Assembly (NCBI GenBank): GCA_964517795.1
Contig: CAZFDE010000006.1
Coordinates: forward strand, 1 to 64,000
Source of the DNA: CAZFDE01 sp964517795
GTDB lineage: Bacteria > Planctomycetota > Phycisphaerae > Sedimentisphaerales > Anaerobacaceae
Length of the DNA stretch: 64,000 nt
Direction of reading: 5' to 3'
Position numbers and translations under genes: made by a program. Positions within the stretch are counted from its first letter, which is position 1, and each line of letters starts with the position of its first letter. Below the pieces are notes generated by a model. It did no database searches and was not told where the DNA came from. It saw only the letters and a list, made by a program, of their open reading frames with translations. This document shows positions 15,912-24,200 of this stretch, piece by piece.

Positions 15912-17747
15912 ATGAGAAATCAATTCTGTTGTTTAAGCGCGCTTTTCGTCACACTCTTTCAGATCGGGTGTCATTCGCCTCATGTCGGCAGTGATATACG
16001 ATGGTGGCCGACACAGAAACTGCCCAAAGCGGTTGTCCGAACCACCGATCATGAGAAATTCGAGAAAGTGATCAACCCCGACGGCCAATCGACCCAGGGG
16101 GCTTTCGGCGCGACGCATGTATTGGCCCAGTCCTTAGCGGGATTGACCGCGAAGGCCGTCAATAAGGGAAAGATCGACGAGATGCTCTGGATCGAGGTCG
16201 GCCATCCTGAAAAAGCGTATAATGAAGATTATCACCAGTGGTATCAGGATATGATGGCGTATCATGAATTCAAAGATCGCGGCCGGCATGAGATCTGGGA
16301 CCTGGTTCGCCGCTACAAGCATCTCGGCATTATCAAAGGCTATGTGCTGTACCGTTATGATTATTTCGACGGTGTCCCTTATTCGCCGCCGCGCAAACGG
16401 ATGGATAAATCCGTGAATGTTGCGACGATGATGGCCGGGTTGCTGGATGCGATCTTGATCGAAGAGGGTCAGCAGACCCGGGCCGAGCAGATGGGGCTCA
16501 ATATGCTTTTCGATGCACGACGAAGAACCGAGCGCTGGGTGTTTGAAAAACATAAAGATCAACTGAACCGCAAGATGGTTTATCTTGCCGCGCCAAAGGC
16601 CCCGAACTGTCGCGGTTTTGCGATGGCGCATAATATACCGCTGGTCGCCGAGCTTAATGAGCCGTTGCCGACTGTTTTGGCATGGCTCGATCCGCCTGCT
16701 GCGGCGTTGGGATGGAGTCACGAGCACGAGAATGATCAAATTCGCCTGATCAGTGAATACGGCCATTTTCAGACCGCGTCAAATTGGTGTATTAATCTTC
16801 CGCTATTGTCGGCCGGGTCGGAAAAATACAACGTCAAAAAGATCAAGACACTCGATCCGAGAACCATTGATTTTGACGATACCGACCATGCCGTTTCATT
16901 TGTTATGTCCGACGGGGACAATTTGCAATGGTACATGGGGGATTTCTTTAAGAGTAAGGATTACTGGGGCAATCCTGATCACGGCAAATTTCCGTTTGGC
17001 TGGACAAGCTGCCTGGCATCACTGTCGCAAACCTGTCCCTATACAATCGATCACCTGGTAGATACTCAGCCGCAAGCCACCAGCTTTATTGAATTCGCCG
17101 GCGGCTATCATTTTCCAGACCATTTTGCCACTGAAAGGCCCAATCGTGAAGAATTATTACGGGTACATGCGCGGCGAACCTGGAAGAATATGCAGCGGGT
17201 TGGAGTTAAGGTTTTCGGGCTTATTTGCGAGGACATCGATAGCCCCAACGCCCTTGAGGCTTACCAAATCTATGCCGAAGAGATGGACGGCATCGTCGGG
17301 ATAATGGCGATTCAGTACCATCCCTACGAAGGCGGGGATGGCGCAGTGTACTGGGTTAAAAATAAGCGGGGTATTGAAATTCCGGTCGTTACCGCAAAAT
17401 ATGCCATTTGGGCACATCAGAATCGCGGCAATAAAGGGACGCCGGCCCGTGTCGCTCGCATCATTAATGAACATGCGCAGACTTTTCAGCAGGATAATCA
17501 GAAACTATTGGCATGGGGAATTGTCCATGCCTGGTCACGTTTTAAGGAATCGCCCGGTAGTGATGAAGATGCCGAAAACGTAAAGGCCGGCGAAAGTGGT
17601 CAATGGGGTCTGACACCGGTTAAGTGGTGTGTCGAGCGGATCGATCCAGAAGTCAAGGTCATTTCGCCGGAAGAGTTGCTCTGGCGGATTCGCATGGAGT
17701 ACAATCCCGAGCAGACCCGACAGGAAATCAAGCGATTCTCAAAGTAA
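15912..17747 (+). CDS. GxGYxYP-domain protein 2, possible lipoprotein
   Basis: 611 residues, clear paralogue of the preceding gene across the whole length (RWWPTQKLPKAVVRTT; SFVMSDGDNLQW; HPYEGGDGAVYW; TPVKWCVERI). The hallmark is altered to AGGYHFPDHFATERPNRE (Tyr-to-Phe change of GxGYxYP). The N-terminus has a hydrophobic segment ending FQIGC at Cys20, a weak lipobox, so it may be lipid-anchored while copy 1 is soluble. Both probably form one transcript under the XylR-like regulator. Confidence 0.85.
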   Translation: MRNQFCCLSALFVTLFQIGCHSPHVGSDIRWWPTQKLPKAVVRTTDHEKFEKVINPDGQSTQGAFGATHVLAQSLAGLTAKAVNKGKIDEMLWIEVGHPEKAYNEDYHQWYQDMMAYHEFKDRGRHEIWDLVRRYKHLGIIKGYVLYRYDYFDGVPYSPPRKRMDKSVNVATMMAGLLDAILIEEGQQTRAEQMGLNMLFDARRRTERWVFEKHKDQLNRKMVYLAAPKAPNCRGFAMAHNIPLVAELNEPLPTVLAWLDPPAAALGWSHEHENDQIRLISEYGHFQTASNWCINLPLLSAGSEKYNVKKIKTLDPRTIDFDDTDHAVSFVMSDGDNLQWYMGDFFKSKDYWGNPDHGKFPFGWTSCLASLSQTCPYTIDHLVDTQPQATSFIEFAGGYHFPDHFATERPNREELLRVHARRTWKNMQRVGVKVFGLICEDIDSPNALEAYQIYAEEMDGIVGIMAIQYHPYEGGDGAVYWVKNKRGIEIPVVTAKYAIWAHQNRGNKGTPARVARIINEHAQTFQQDNQKLLAWGIVHAWSRFKESPGSDEDAENVKAGESGQWGLTPVKWCVERIDPEVKVISPEELLWRIRMEYNPEQTRQEIKRFSK

Positions 17748-17774
17748 TAATGAAATTGGGAAACAATTATCGCT

Positions 17775-18428
17775 TTATTTAATGAGGGTGGGTTTTCGTT
17801 GTTGGAGCCATGGGGGCAATTGGTCCTGGCGGACGTTTTGCCAGAGACCTTTCTTCGTCGCCCGGGCGGCCGACTCGAGCTGCTGATAGGTGTGATAATT
17901 GCTATGGCGAAACCGCAGGTCTGCGTAGGCGAAACCTTCCAGCAGTAACTGTTCGTTGAGAAACGTATCATCGGGCAGTTGGACATAGGCCAACAGCCGG
18001 CCGTACTTGCCGCGGGTATTGTCCTGCGTATCGAGGAACACGGTTACTTCTTTTCCCATCGCCAGCTCGCGGGCGAATTCGGCCGCTTCTTTTCCGAAAT
18101 ACATCGGGCCGGTGCGAGGATTTTTGGTCTCGGGTGTATCGACACCCAAAAGGCGAATCCGGGTATGGGAATCGTTGCCGTCGGGCACATCGATATCGAG
18201 CGTATCGCCGTCAACGACGTGAACAACGGTAAACGTTTGGCCGTGATATTTGGCGAAATCACGCTGCGGCGTCGGTTCAGTGATTTCACGACGGGACTGA
18301 AGAACGTGGTAAACGCTCCGGTCAACGCCGATATAAACCGCGACCAATAGAAAGAGCAGGACAAAGATCGCTTTGCGTTTCGTCCTGCTCATTGCGAATC
18401 GTATCGGGTTATCGTGTTTTCGGGCCAC
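17775..18428 (-). CDS. Membrane-anchored thermonuclease-family protein (SNase-like)
   Basis: 217 residues from a GTG, or about 205 from the ATG at 18392; neither has a good ribosome site. A signal anchor (KAIFVLLFLLVAVYIGV) precedes the staphylococcal-nuclease domain: VVHVVDGDTLDIDV, RIRLLGVDTPET, GKEAAEFARELAMGKEV, GKYGRLLAYV and KGLWQN. The catalytic Arg-Asp-Glu set (RLLGVDTPE, YGR) is present, so it is likely an active Ca2+-dependent nuclease at the cell surface. It starts 6 nt after lysC and may be co-transcribed with it. Confidence 0.85.
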   Translation of the reverse strand: MARKHDNPIRFAMSRTKRKAIFVLLFLLVAVYIGVDRSVYHVLQSRREITEPTPQRDFAKYHGQTFTVVHVVDGDTLDIDVPDGNDSHTRIRLLGVDTPETKNPRTGPMYFGKEAAEFARELAMGKEVTVFLDTQDNTRGKYGRLLAYVQLPDDTFLNEQLLLEGFAYADLRFRHSNYHTYQQLESAARATKKGLWQNVRQDQLPPWLQQRKPTLIK

Positions 18429-18434
18429 GATCCG

Positions 18435-19670
18435 TTATTTGCTGCGTTGTTCGGCGGGCTTGTCCAGTTCGAATGCCATGCAAACGACCTCGAGTGCTTT
18501 TTCGGCCTGGGCCTCATCGACGATACAACTGATGCGAATCTCGCTGGTCGTGATCGAGTCAATATTGATCTTCGCCTCAGCCAGTGCCCCGAACATCTTG
18601 TCGGCCACGCCGTAATGCGTTCGCATGCCGACGCCGACGATCGAAATCTCGGCGATATCGTCGCGGACGAAAATGTCATCGCAATTGACATCGGTTTTGA
18701 TGCCTTCGATGACCTCTTTGGCGGCGTCCAGGTCGGCCGTGCCGGTCGTGAATGACAGGTTTGCCTTTTCGGGACTGATCTCGGTCTGGACAATATCGTT
18801 GACCACGACTTTGGCCTTGGCCAATTCCGAGAAGATCTTCGCGGCGTTGCCCGGCTGGTTATCCACGCCGATCATACTGAGTTTTGCCATGTTTTTCTGA
18901 ATGGTTGCTCCGGAAACGACTACATCTTCCATTTGCGGTACCTCGTGTGTAATTAGGGTTCCTTCGATCTCGTCGCTGCTGCTGCGCACGTGGATCGTGA
19001 CATCGTATTTTTTCCCAAACTCGATCGCGCGGCTGTGCATGACGCCGGCGCCGAGACTGGCCATTTCAAGCATCTCGTCGTAACTGATCTGCTTCATTTT
19101 GACGGCTTTCTTGAAGATACGCGGGTCGGTCGTATAGATGCCGTCCACATCGGTATAAATTTCACATTGATTGGCGCCCAGTGCCGCGGCCAGGGCGACC
19201 GCACTGGTATCCGAACCGCCGCGGCCGAGCGTAGTGATATTGCCGTCGGCGTCGATGCCCTGAAAGCCCGCGACCAGCACGATTTTGCCGGCATCGAGCT
19301 CTTTGTGCATCCGCTCGGCGTCAATACTCTTGATCCGCGCCTTGGTGTGCACGCTGTCAGTGAGCATTCGGATCTGCCCGCCGGTGAAGCTGATCGCTTT
19401 ATGCCCCATCGCATCGAGCGCCATCGCAAACAACGAAACCGTCTGAATCTCGCCGGTACTCATGAGCTGGTCCATCTCGCGTTTCTGCGGATTGGGATTC
19501 AGTTCCAGCGCATCGGCGATCAACTGGTCAGTCTGCTTGCCGCGTGCGGAGGCGACGACCACAACCTGATTTCCGTTTTCGACGGCCTTGATCACCCGCT
19601 GGGCTGCGCGGCGGATCTTGGCCGCATCGGCAACGGATGTGCCGCCGTATTTTTGTACGATAATACTCAT
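18435..19670 (-). CDS. lysC: Aspartate kinase
   Basis: 411 residues: monofunctional aspartokinase, first step to lysine, threonine and methionine. N-terminal kinase motif QKYGGTSVADAAKIRR, then GFQGIDADGNITTLGRGGSD (substrate loop), then DVDGIYTTDPRIFKKAVKM. Two ACT domains follow (~residues 265-411: KLSMIGVDNQPGNAAKIF and EISIVGVGMRTHYGVADKMF), which bind the feedback amino acid. It is the last of three genes transcribed hom, apgM, lysC. Confidence 0.95.
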   Translation of the reverse strand: MSIIVQKYGGTSVADAAKIRRAAQRVIKAVENGNQVVVVASARGKQTDQLIADALELNPNPQKREMDQLMSTGEIQTVSLFAMALDAMGHKAISFTGGQIRMLTDSVHTKARIKSIDAERMHKELDAGKIVLVAGFQGIDADGNITTLGRGGSDTSAVALAAALGANQCEIYTDVDGIYTTDPRIFKKAVKMKQISYDEMLEMASLGAGVMHSRAIEFGKKYDVTIHVRSSSDEIEGTLITHEVPQMEDVVVSGATIQKNMAKLSMIGVDNQPGNAAKIFSELAKAKVVVNDIVQTEISPEKANLSFTTGTADLDAAKEVIEGIKTDVNCDDIFVRDDIAEISIVGVGMRTHYGVADKMFGALAEAKINIDSITTSEIRISCIVDEAQAEKALEVVCMAFELDKPAEQRSK

Positions 19671-19691
19671 TGGGTTCCTTTCTTCATCATC

Positions 19692-20882
19692 TTAAATCTT
19701 CAGGAAATATTCCATCAGATCCGATCCCTGTTCGATCATAAAGCCCGACTTTCGGGCGTTTGCTTCGCTGAATTTCTCCTGCAGGATGCCTTTGACATCG
19801 GTCCCGGCCATCGCAAAGGGGACCGGTTCGCCGCTGTGGGCGCCGGTGCGGACCGGCGTTGGGTGGTCGGGCAGTACGATGATCCGCCATTGATCGTATT
19901 GTTGGATCGCTTCGTGGACCGGCCCGACGATGTGGCGGTCGATCTGCTCGATGGCTTTTTTCTTCATCGGCGCGTTCGAGCCGTGTGAGGCCTCGTCCGG
20001 CGCTTCGACATGCACAAAAACGATATCGTGTGTTTGCAGCGCATCGATCGCGGCCTGGGCCTTGCCCGCATAGTTGGTATCGATAAATCCGGTTGCGCCC
20101 TCAACCTCGATCAGGTCGAAGCCGATCAGTTTGGAAATGCCGCGGACCAGATCGACGGCCGTGATCGCAGCGCCTTTGAGACCGAATCGTTTTTCGAAAA
20201 ATTCGAGGATGGTCTTTTTTCCCTGGCCCCAGAGCCAGATCGAACTGACCGGATTTTCACCCAGATCCCGGCGGACGCGGTTAATGTCGTGATTTTCAAA
20301 GAGATTCTGCGAACGGGCCATCAGGTCGATCAGGATCTCGGCGTTGCGGCCGCGAGGTAAAATCTTCTCAAACTCGGTTCCGATATGATCGTGCGGCGGG
20401 AACGTGCGAACGTCATCGAAATTGTAATCTTTGAAGATCAGCAGGTGCCGGTAGCTGACGCCCGGATAAAAAGCGATCTGCTTGGTGCCGAATGCGTCAT
20501 TGAGCTCCTTGATGAGTTCGCGGCCCTCTTCGGTCGATATATGGCCAGCGCTGTGGTCGGCCATTTTGTTATCGCTGATCGTTACCAGGTTGCAGCGAAA
20601 GACCCAGTCCTTCGGCGAAAAGTGAATGTTCTGGGCGACCGCTTCAATCGGTGCTCGACCGGAGTAGTATTTGTTCGGATCGTATCCCAACAAAGACATC
20701 TGGGCGACATCGCTGCCCGGCTCCATCCCCTCGGGGATTGTCTGAACCAGTCCCTGGCGGCCCTCGATACTGATCCGGTCGATATTGGGTGTCTTGGCCG
20801 CTTCGAGCGGGGTTTGCCCGTTGAATTCCTCCAGTGGCTCGTCGGCGGCGCCGTCCGGCACGATGATCGCATACTTGGCCAT
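19692..20882 (-). CDS. apgM: ApgM-type phosphoglycerate mutase, proposed homoserine kinase
   Basis: 396 residues of the archaeal-type cofactor-independent phosphoglycerate mutase family (alkaline-phosphatase superfamily; TIGR02535 calls a subset 'proposed homoserine kinase'). Seen: VPDGAADEPLEEF (metal site), LLGYDPNKYYSGRAPIEA, FVHVEAPDEASHG, and LPDHPTPVRTGAHSGEPVPF (metal His). It sits between hom and lysC, overlapping hom by 1 nt, and no GHMP homoserine kinase is in view. The context supports homoserine kinase rather than glycolysis, but substrate is not readable from motifs. Confidence 0.85.
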   Translation of the reverse strand: MAKYAIIVPDGAADEPLEEFNGQTPLEAAKTPNIDRISIEGRQGLVQTIPEGMEPGSDVAQMSLLGYDPNKYYSGRAPIEAVAQNIHFSPKDWVFRCNLVTISDNKMADHSAGHISTEEGRELIKELNDAFGTKQIAFYPGVSYRHLLIFKDYNFDDVRTFPPHDHIGTEFEKILPRGRNAEILIDLMARSQNLFENHDINRVRRDLGENPVSSIWLWGQGKKTILEFFEKRFGLKGAAITAVDLVRGISKLIGFDLIEVEGATGFIDTNYAGKAQAAIDALQTHDIVFVHVEAPDEASHGSNAPMKKKAIEQIDRHIVGPVHEAIQQYDQWRIIVLPDHPTPVRTGAHSGEPVPFAMAGTDVKGILQEKFSEANARKSGFMIEQGSDLMEYFLKI

Positions 20883-22204
20883 CAGTCCCTGTCCTCCGGG
20901 ATACTGACGATACGGATGCAGACCGGCTCACCGCAAATGGTATCGAGCGCATCAAGATCTTTGACTGCGGCCGAGACTTTGCTTTGCAGATTCGGGTGGG
21001 TCGTGATTACGACCGGCACGGTGTTATCCGGGCCGCGGCCTTCGTGCTGCAGGACGCCGGAGATACTGATCTCGTGGTCAGCGAGGATCTGGCCGATCTG
21101 GGCGAAGACGCCAGCCTGGTCTTTGACCGCCAGGCGAACGTAAAAGCGGCTGGACGAATTATCGATTGGTTCGAGCTGTTGGGTGAATTCATCGTGCGGC
21201 CGCAATCTGAGTTTTTCGAACGTTTTTTGCGAATTGCCTAAGGCGGTCTCGATGATATCGGCGACGACGGCACTGGCGGTCGGCATCATGCCGGCGCCGC
21301 GGCCGTAGAACATCACCTCGCCGACGGCGCTGCCAAACAGGCAGACGGCATTGAACGAACCGCTGACACGGGCCAGCGAGGTATCTTTGGCGATAAAGGA
21401 CGGGTGCACGCCGAGCAGGATTTTGCCATTTTCGAGGCGCTGACCGATCGCCAGGAGCTTGAGCACATAGCCCATCTCGCCGCCGTAGCGAATATCGTCG
21501 ATCGAGATCGATTCGATCCCCTCAACATAGACGTCCTCGTAGTCGATCTCGTAGCCGAACGCCATCGCGGACATGATCGCCAGCTTGTGGGCGCTGTCCC
21601 CACCGGAAATATCGAGCGTCGGATCGGCTTCGGCGAAGCCCTTGTCCTGGGCTTCTTTCAGCGCGGTCGCGAACGATTCGTTTTTTTCGGTCATGCTCGA
21701 GAGGATGTAGTTACAGGTGCCGTTGACGATACCGTACATGCCCTCGACGGTATTGGCCGCCAGGCCGGTTCGGATCGCCGAGATGATCGGAATGCCGCCG
21801 GCGCAGCTTGCCTCAAACGCGATGCATTTGTTGTTCTCACGGGCGATGCGGTACAGTTCACTGCCGTGCTCGGCCAGCAGAGCCTTGTTGGCGGTAACGA
21901 CGTGTTTGCCGGCCGCCAGCAGTTTCGTCTGCAGGTCTTTGGCGAAATCGGTGCCGCCGACCAGTTCGACCGCAATATCGATGGACGCATCGCTGAGCAG
22001 CGTATCGAGATCGTCGGTCAGCAGGCCCGCGGGCAGCTTTATCGGGCGTTCGCTGGTGGTGTCCTTATCCACCACGCAGGCCAGCTCCAGCCGCACGCCG
22101 ATCTTCTCGGCGATTCGGTCCGCATCTTCCAGCAGGATCTTCGCCACGCCGGAACCGACGGTGCCAAACCCCACCAGACCGATTTTAACGGTATGTTCTG
22201 ACAT
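20882..22204 (-). CDS. hom: Homoserine dehydrogenase
   Basis: 440 residues. NAD(P)-binding LVGFGTVGSGVAKIL at the N-terminus, then AELVGG-like VELVGGTDFAKDL, VTANKALLAEHGSEL, FEASCAGGIPII and NGTCNYILSSM, the conserved core of the enzyme that reduces aspartate semialdehyde to homoserine. A C-terminal ACT domain (~355-435, FYVRLAVKDQAGVFAQIGQI) implies allosteric control. It is the first gene of hom-apgM-lysC. Start as given, with AAGGA upstream. Confidence 0.95.
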   Translation of the reverse strand: MSEHTVKIGLVGFGTVGSGVAKILLEDADRIAEKIGVRLELACVVDKDTTSERPIKLPAGLLTDDLDTLLSDASIDIAVELVGGTDFAKDLQTKLLAAGKHVVTANKALLAEHGSELYRIARENNKCIAFEASCAGGIPIISAIRTGLAANTVEGMYGIVNGTCNYILSSMTEKNESFATALKEAQDKGFAEADPTLDISGGDSAHKLAIMSAMAFGYEIDYEDVYVEGIESISIDDIRYGGEMGYVLKLLAIGQRLENGKILLGVHPSFIAKDTSLARVSGSFNAVCLFGSAVGEVMFYGRGAGMMPTASAVVADIIETALGNSQKTFEKLRLRPHDEFTQQLEPIDNSSSRFYVRLAVKDQAGVFAQIGQILADHEISISGVLQHEGRGPDNTVPVVITTHPNLQSKVSAAVKDLDALDTICGEPVCIRIVSIPEDRD

Positions 22205-22245
22205 ATTGGTTATCCTTATTCACGCATTCGTAGAAAAGCACGGTT

Positions 22246-22274
22246 ATTTAACCCATTCATCCGCCCTAAGTCAA
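22246..22274 (-). promoter_or_regulatory. Candidate promoter of the hom-apgM-lysC operon
   Basis: Read on the minus strand, TTGACT (22274-22269) and TTAAAT (22251-22246) are 17 nt apart, about 40 nt before the hom start. Confidence 0.5.
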
Positions 22275-22341
22275 GTTAAATCAAGCTAATAAATCGTATC
22301 AGCGCAGGTGTATGATGAGAAATCCGATGCTGGTATAAACA

Positions 22342-22370
22342 TTGAATATAGATAATATATACGCTATCCT
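22342..22370 (+). promoter_or_regulatory. Candidate promoter of rsmE
   Basis: TTGAAT and TATCCT are 17 nt apart, 25 nt before the ATG, which has AAGGAG. It is divergent from the hom promoter in the same gap. Confidence 0.4.
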
Positions 22371-22395
22371 GTAAAGAGGTTATAAGGAGAATCGG

Positions 22396-23127
22396 ATGTC
22401 GTCGGTACGCGGTTATTGTCAGTCTATTCAAGAAGGGCGGATGACGCTCGAAAAGGATGAAGCCCATCATCTGGTTCGTGTTCGTCGGCTCGGTGTCGGC
22501 GATGCGGTTGAATTATTTGACGGCCGCGGCACCATCGCTCAAGCCGTGATCGACTCAATCGAGGGCAAAACGGTAACCGTCCGTGTTGAAGATATCCAGA
22601 AAACCGGCCCAAAACCCGGCCCGCAAATCGTTATCGCAGTCAGTATCGCCAAAGGGGCGCGGTTCGACTGGCTGCTCGCCAAGCTAACCGAATTGGGGAT
22701 CGATCGAATTTGCCCGGTGATCTTTGAGCGAACGGTCAAGCTGGCCGCCAATCCGAAAGCGCTGGACCGCTGGGGCAAGATCATGATCGAATCGGCCAAG
22801 CAGTGCGGCTGCAATATCCTGCCGCAAATCGATACCCCTGCTCAACTTGACGAATTTCTTGAGCAAATCACGGTTCAGCACCCTAACGCGACGATGATTT
22901 ACGGCGATATCCAGGCTCAGGCGTCTATCCTTAATATAGGGATGAAAACCGATGAAATCATCGCATTAGTTGGCCCGGAAGGCGGATTCACCGAGGCAGA
23001 AGCGGTAAAATTCACCCGAATCGGGGCAAAAGCCATCCGGTTAACCGAAACCACGCTTCGCACCGAAACCGCGGCAGTGGCCATCGCTTCGGTTTTATCC
23101 ATAAAAAAGGATGGCGCTAAAATTTAA
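22396..23127 (+). CDS. rsmE: 16S rRNA (uracil-1498-N3)-methyltransferase
   Basis: 243 residues, SPOUT-fold RsmE. The N-terminal PUA-like part (HHLVRVRRLGVGDAVELFDG) is followed by the trefoil-knot domain with KLTELGIDRICPVIFERTV, ALVGPEGGFTEAEA and RLTETTLRTETAAVAIASVL, the last being the conserved knot loop that binds S-adenosylmethionine. The start is fixed by AAGGAG. Stand-alone gene between divergent promoters and the PEP-CTERM locus. Confidence 0.93.
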   Translation: MSSVRGYCQSIQEGRMTLEKDEAHHLVRVRRLGVGDAVELFDGRGTIAQAVIDSIEGKTVTVRVEDIQKTGPKPGPQIVIAVSIAKGARFDWLLAKLTELGIDRICPVIFERTVKLAANPKALDRWGKIMIESAKQCGCNILPQIDTPAQLDEFLEQITVQHPNATMIYGDIQAQASILNIGMKTDEIIALVGPEGGFTEAEAVKFTRIGAKAIRLTETTLRTETAAVAIASVLSIKKDGAKI

Positions 23128-23447
23128 TCAGAAATTCAAATTTTCACAATCATTTTGTAATTTTCACTATTATGATGTAACCACATATAAGCTATTTTGG
23201 AACATTATAATCGGTACAATAGGTATTACCGGAGCATTTTGTTGAATCAGGGAAACGCGAAAAACAGACTGCTATTTGCGCAATATATAAATTTTTGAAA
23301 AAAATTATTTTTTTCGGGTTTCACTTGACTTTTTATAAGACGTATGGTATTTTATATAGTATCGGGTAGGTCTGAAGATGAGAGAGGGGCACGTGTGAAA
23401 CGGTCAGTGCCTGCCCATAGATATAGTCATTGAGGAGAAATTTGGTG
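23128..23447 (+). promoter_or_regulatory. 320-nt gap with promoter and structured leader of a PEP-CTERM gene
   Basis: AT-rich. TTGACT (23325-23330) and TATTTT (23348-23353) are 17 nt apart. The predicted transcript begins near 23360, with two stacked stems: GGGTA (23364-23368) with TGCCC (23412-23416), and GGCAC (23388-23392) with GTGCC (23407-23411). GAGGAG precedes the ATG. I see no known riboswitch consensus and no gene here. Confidence 0.5.
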
Positions 23448-24125
23448 ATGAAAAAGACGTTCAGGTGGGTTTCAATTTTAGCATATCTTTTATTCATGTC
23501 TTCAGTTGTTTTCGGTGGTTTGGAATTTAAAATTACGGCCGATACCGGCAGTATGGGTAATCCAGTGACATCGCTGGCTATCGGCGAGACCGTGACAATG
23601 CATGTCTGGGCATGGATAAACGATCCCTGCGGTTACACGGACAATGGACTGGATACGTGGCAGATGGATATCGATGTCAACGCTAATAATGTGTTTGAGA
23701 TTGTTGACGGCAGTATTGATCTGAAGGCGCCCTCTCCGATCGACACGTTTTTCAGCGGTTTTGATGAAACGTCCCTCAACGATCCGATTACCGGGGAAGT
23801 GCGAGAAGTGACAGTGACGCAGGATTTCAGCGGCAGTGCTTCGAATGTGGGTGTCGGCGGCTACAGTGAGATATACGCCTTTGACATCGAAGCCTTGGCA
23901 GTCGGTACTGCGGTCATTACCTTGAAAGACGATGGCGGCGGCGTATTTTACGGCGGTTTGGAAAACGGTGAAGAATTCGACAACGATCCGTTGAATACGA
24001 CAGCGATTGGCGGGGTTGACTTTATTGCGTCTGCATCGGATAATGTGATTACGGTTCTTCCGGAGCCGGCAACGATCGCGCTGCTGGCATTGGGCGGATT
24101 TGTGATTCGCTCACGGAAGAAATAA
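23448..24125 (+). CDS. PEP-CTERM sorting-domain protein
   Basis: 225 residues from the ATG after GAGGAG; an upstream in-frame TTG is not needed. Signal peptide ~1-24 (KKTFRWVSILAYLLFMSSVVFG). The mature part is a cohesin-like beta-rich domain (DTGSMGNPVTSLAIGETVTM; WQMDIDVNANNVFEI; GTAVITLKDDGG), unusual for its acidity. The C-terminus is LPEPATIALLALGGFVIRSRKK: PEP motif, hydrophobic helix and basic tail, the exosortase sorting signal for surface delivery. The exosortase is not in the window. Confidence 0.85.
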   Translation: MKKTFRWVSILAYLLFMSSVVFGGLEFKITADTGSMGNPVTSLAIGETVTMHVWAWINDPCGYTDNGLDTWQMDIDVNANNVFEIVDGSIDLKAPSPIDTFFSGFDETSLNDPITGEVREVTVTQDFSGSASNVGVGGYSEIYAFDIEALAVGTAVITLKDDGGGVFYGGLENGEEFDNDPLNTTAIGGVDFIASASDNVITVLPEPATIALLALGGFVIRSRKK

Positions 24126-24200
24126 GCAGTTTTTAGTATAGCAAGCTTGGGCTTGGTTGCGCAGGACCCGAAGCGAGGGGGCTGATGGGAAGCGCAGTAT

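Noticed and set aside
18990..19988. 332-codon frame opposite lysC and apgM
   Set aside because: It spans two real genes on the other strand and matches no family.
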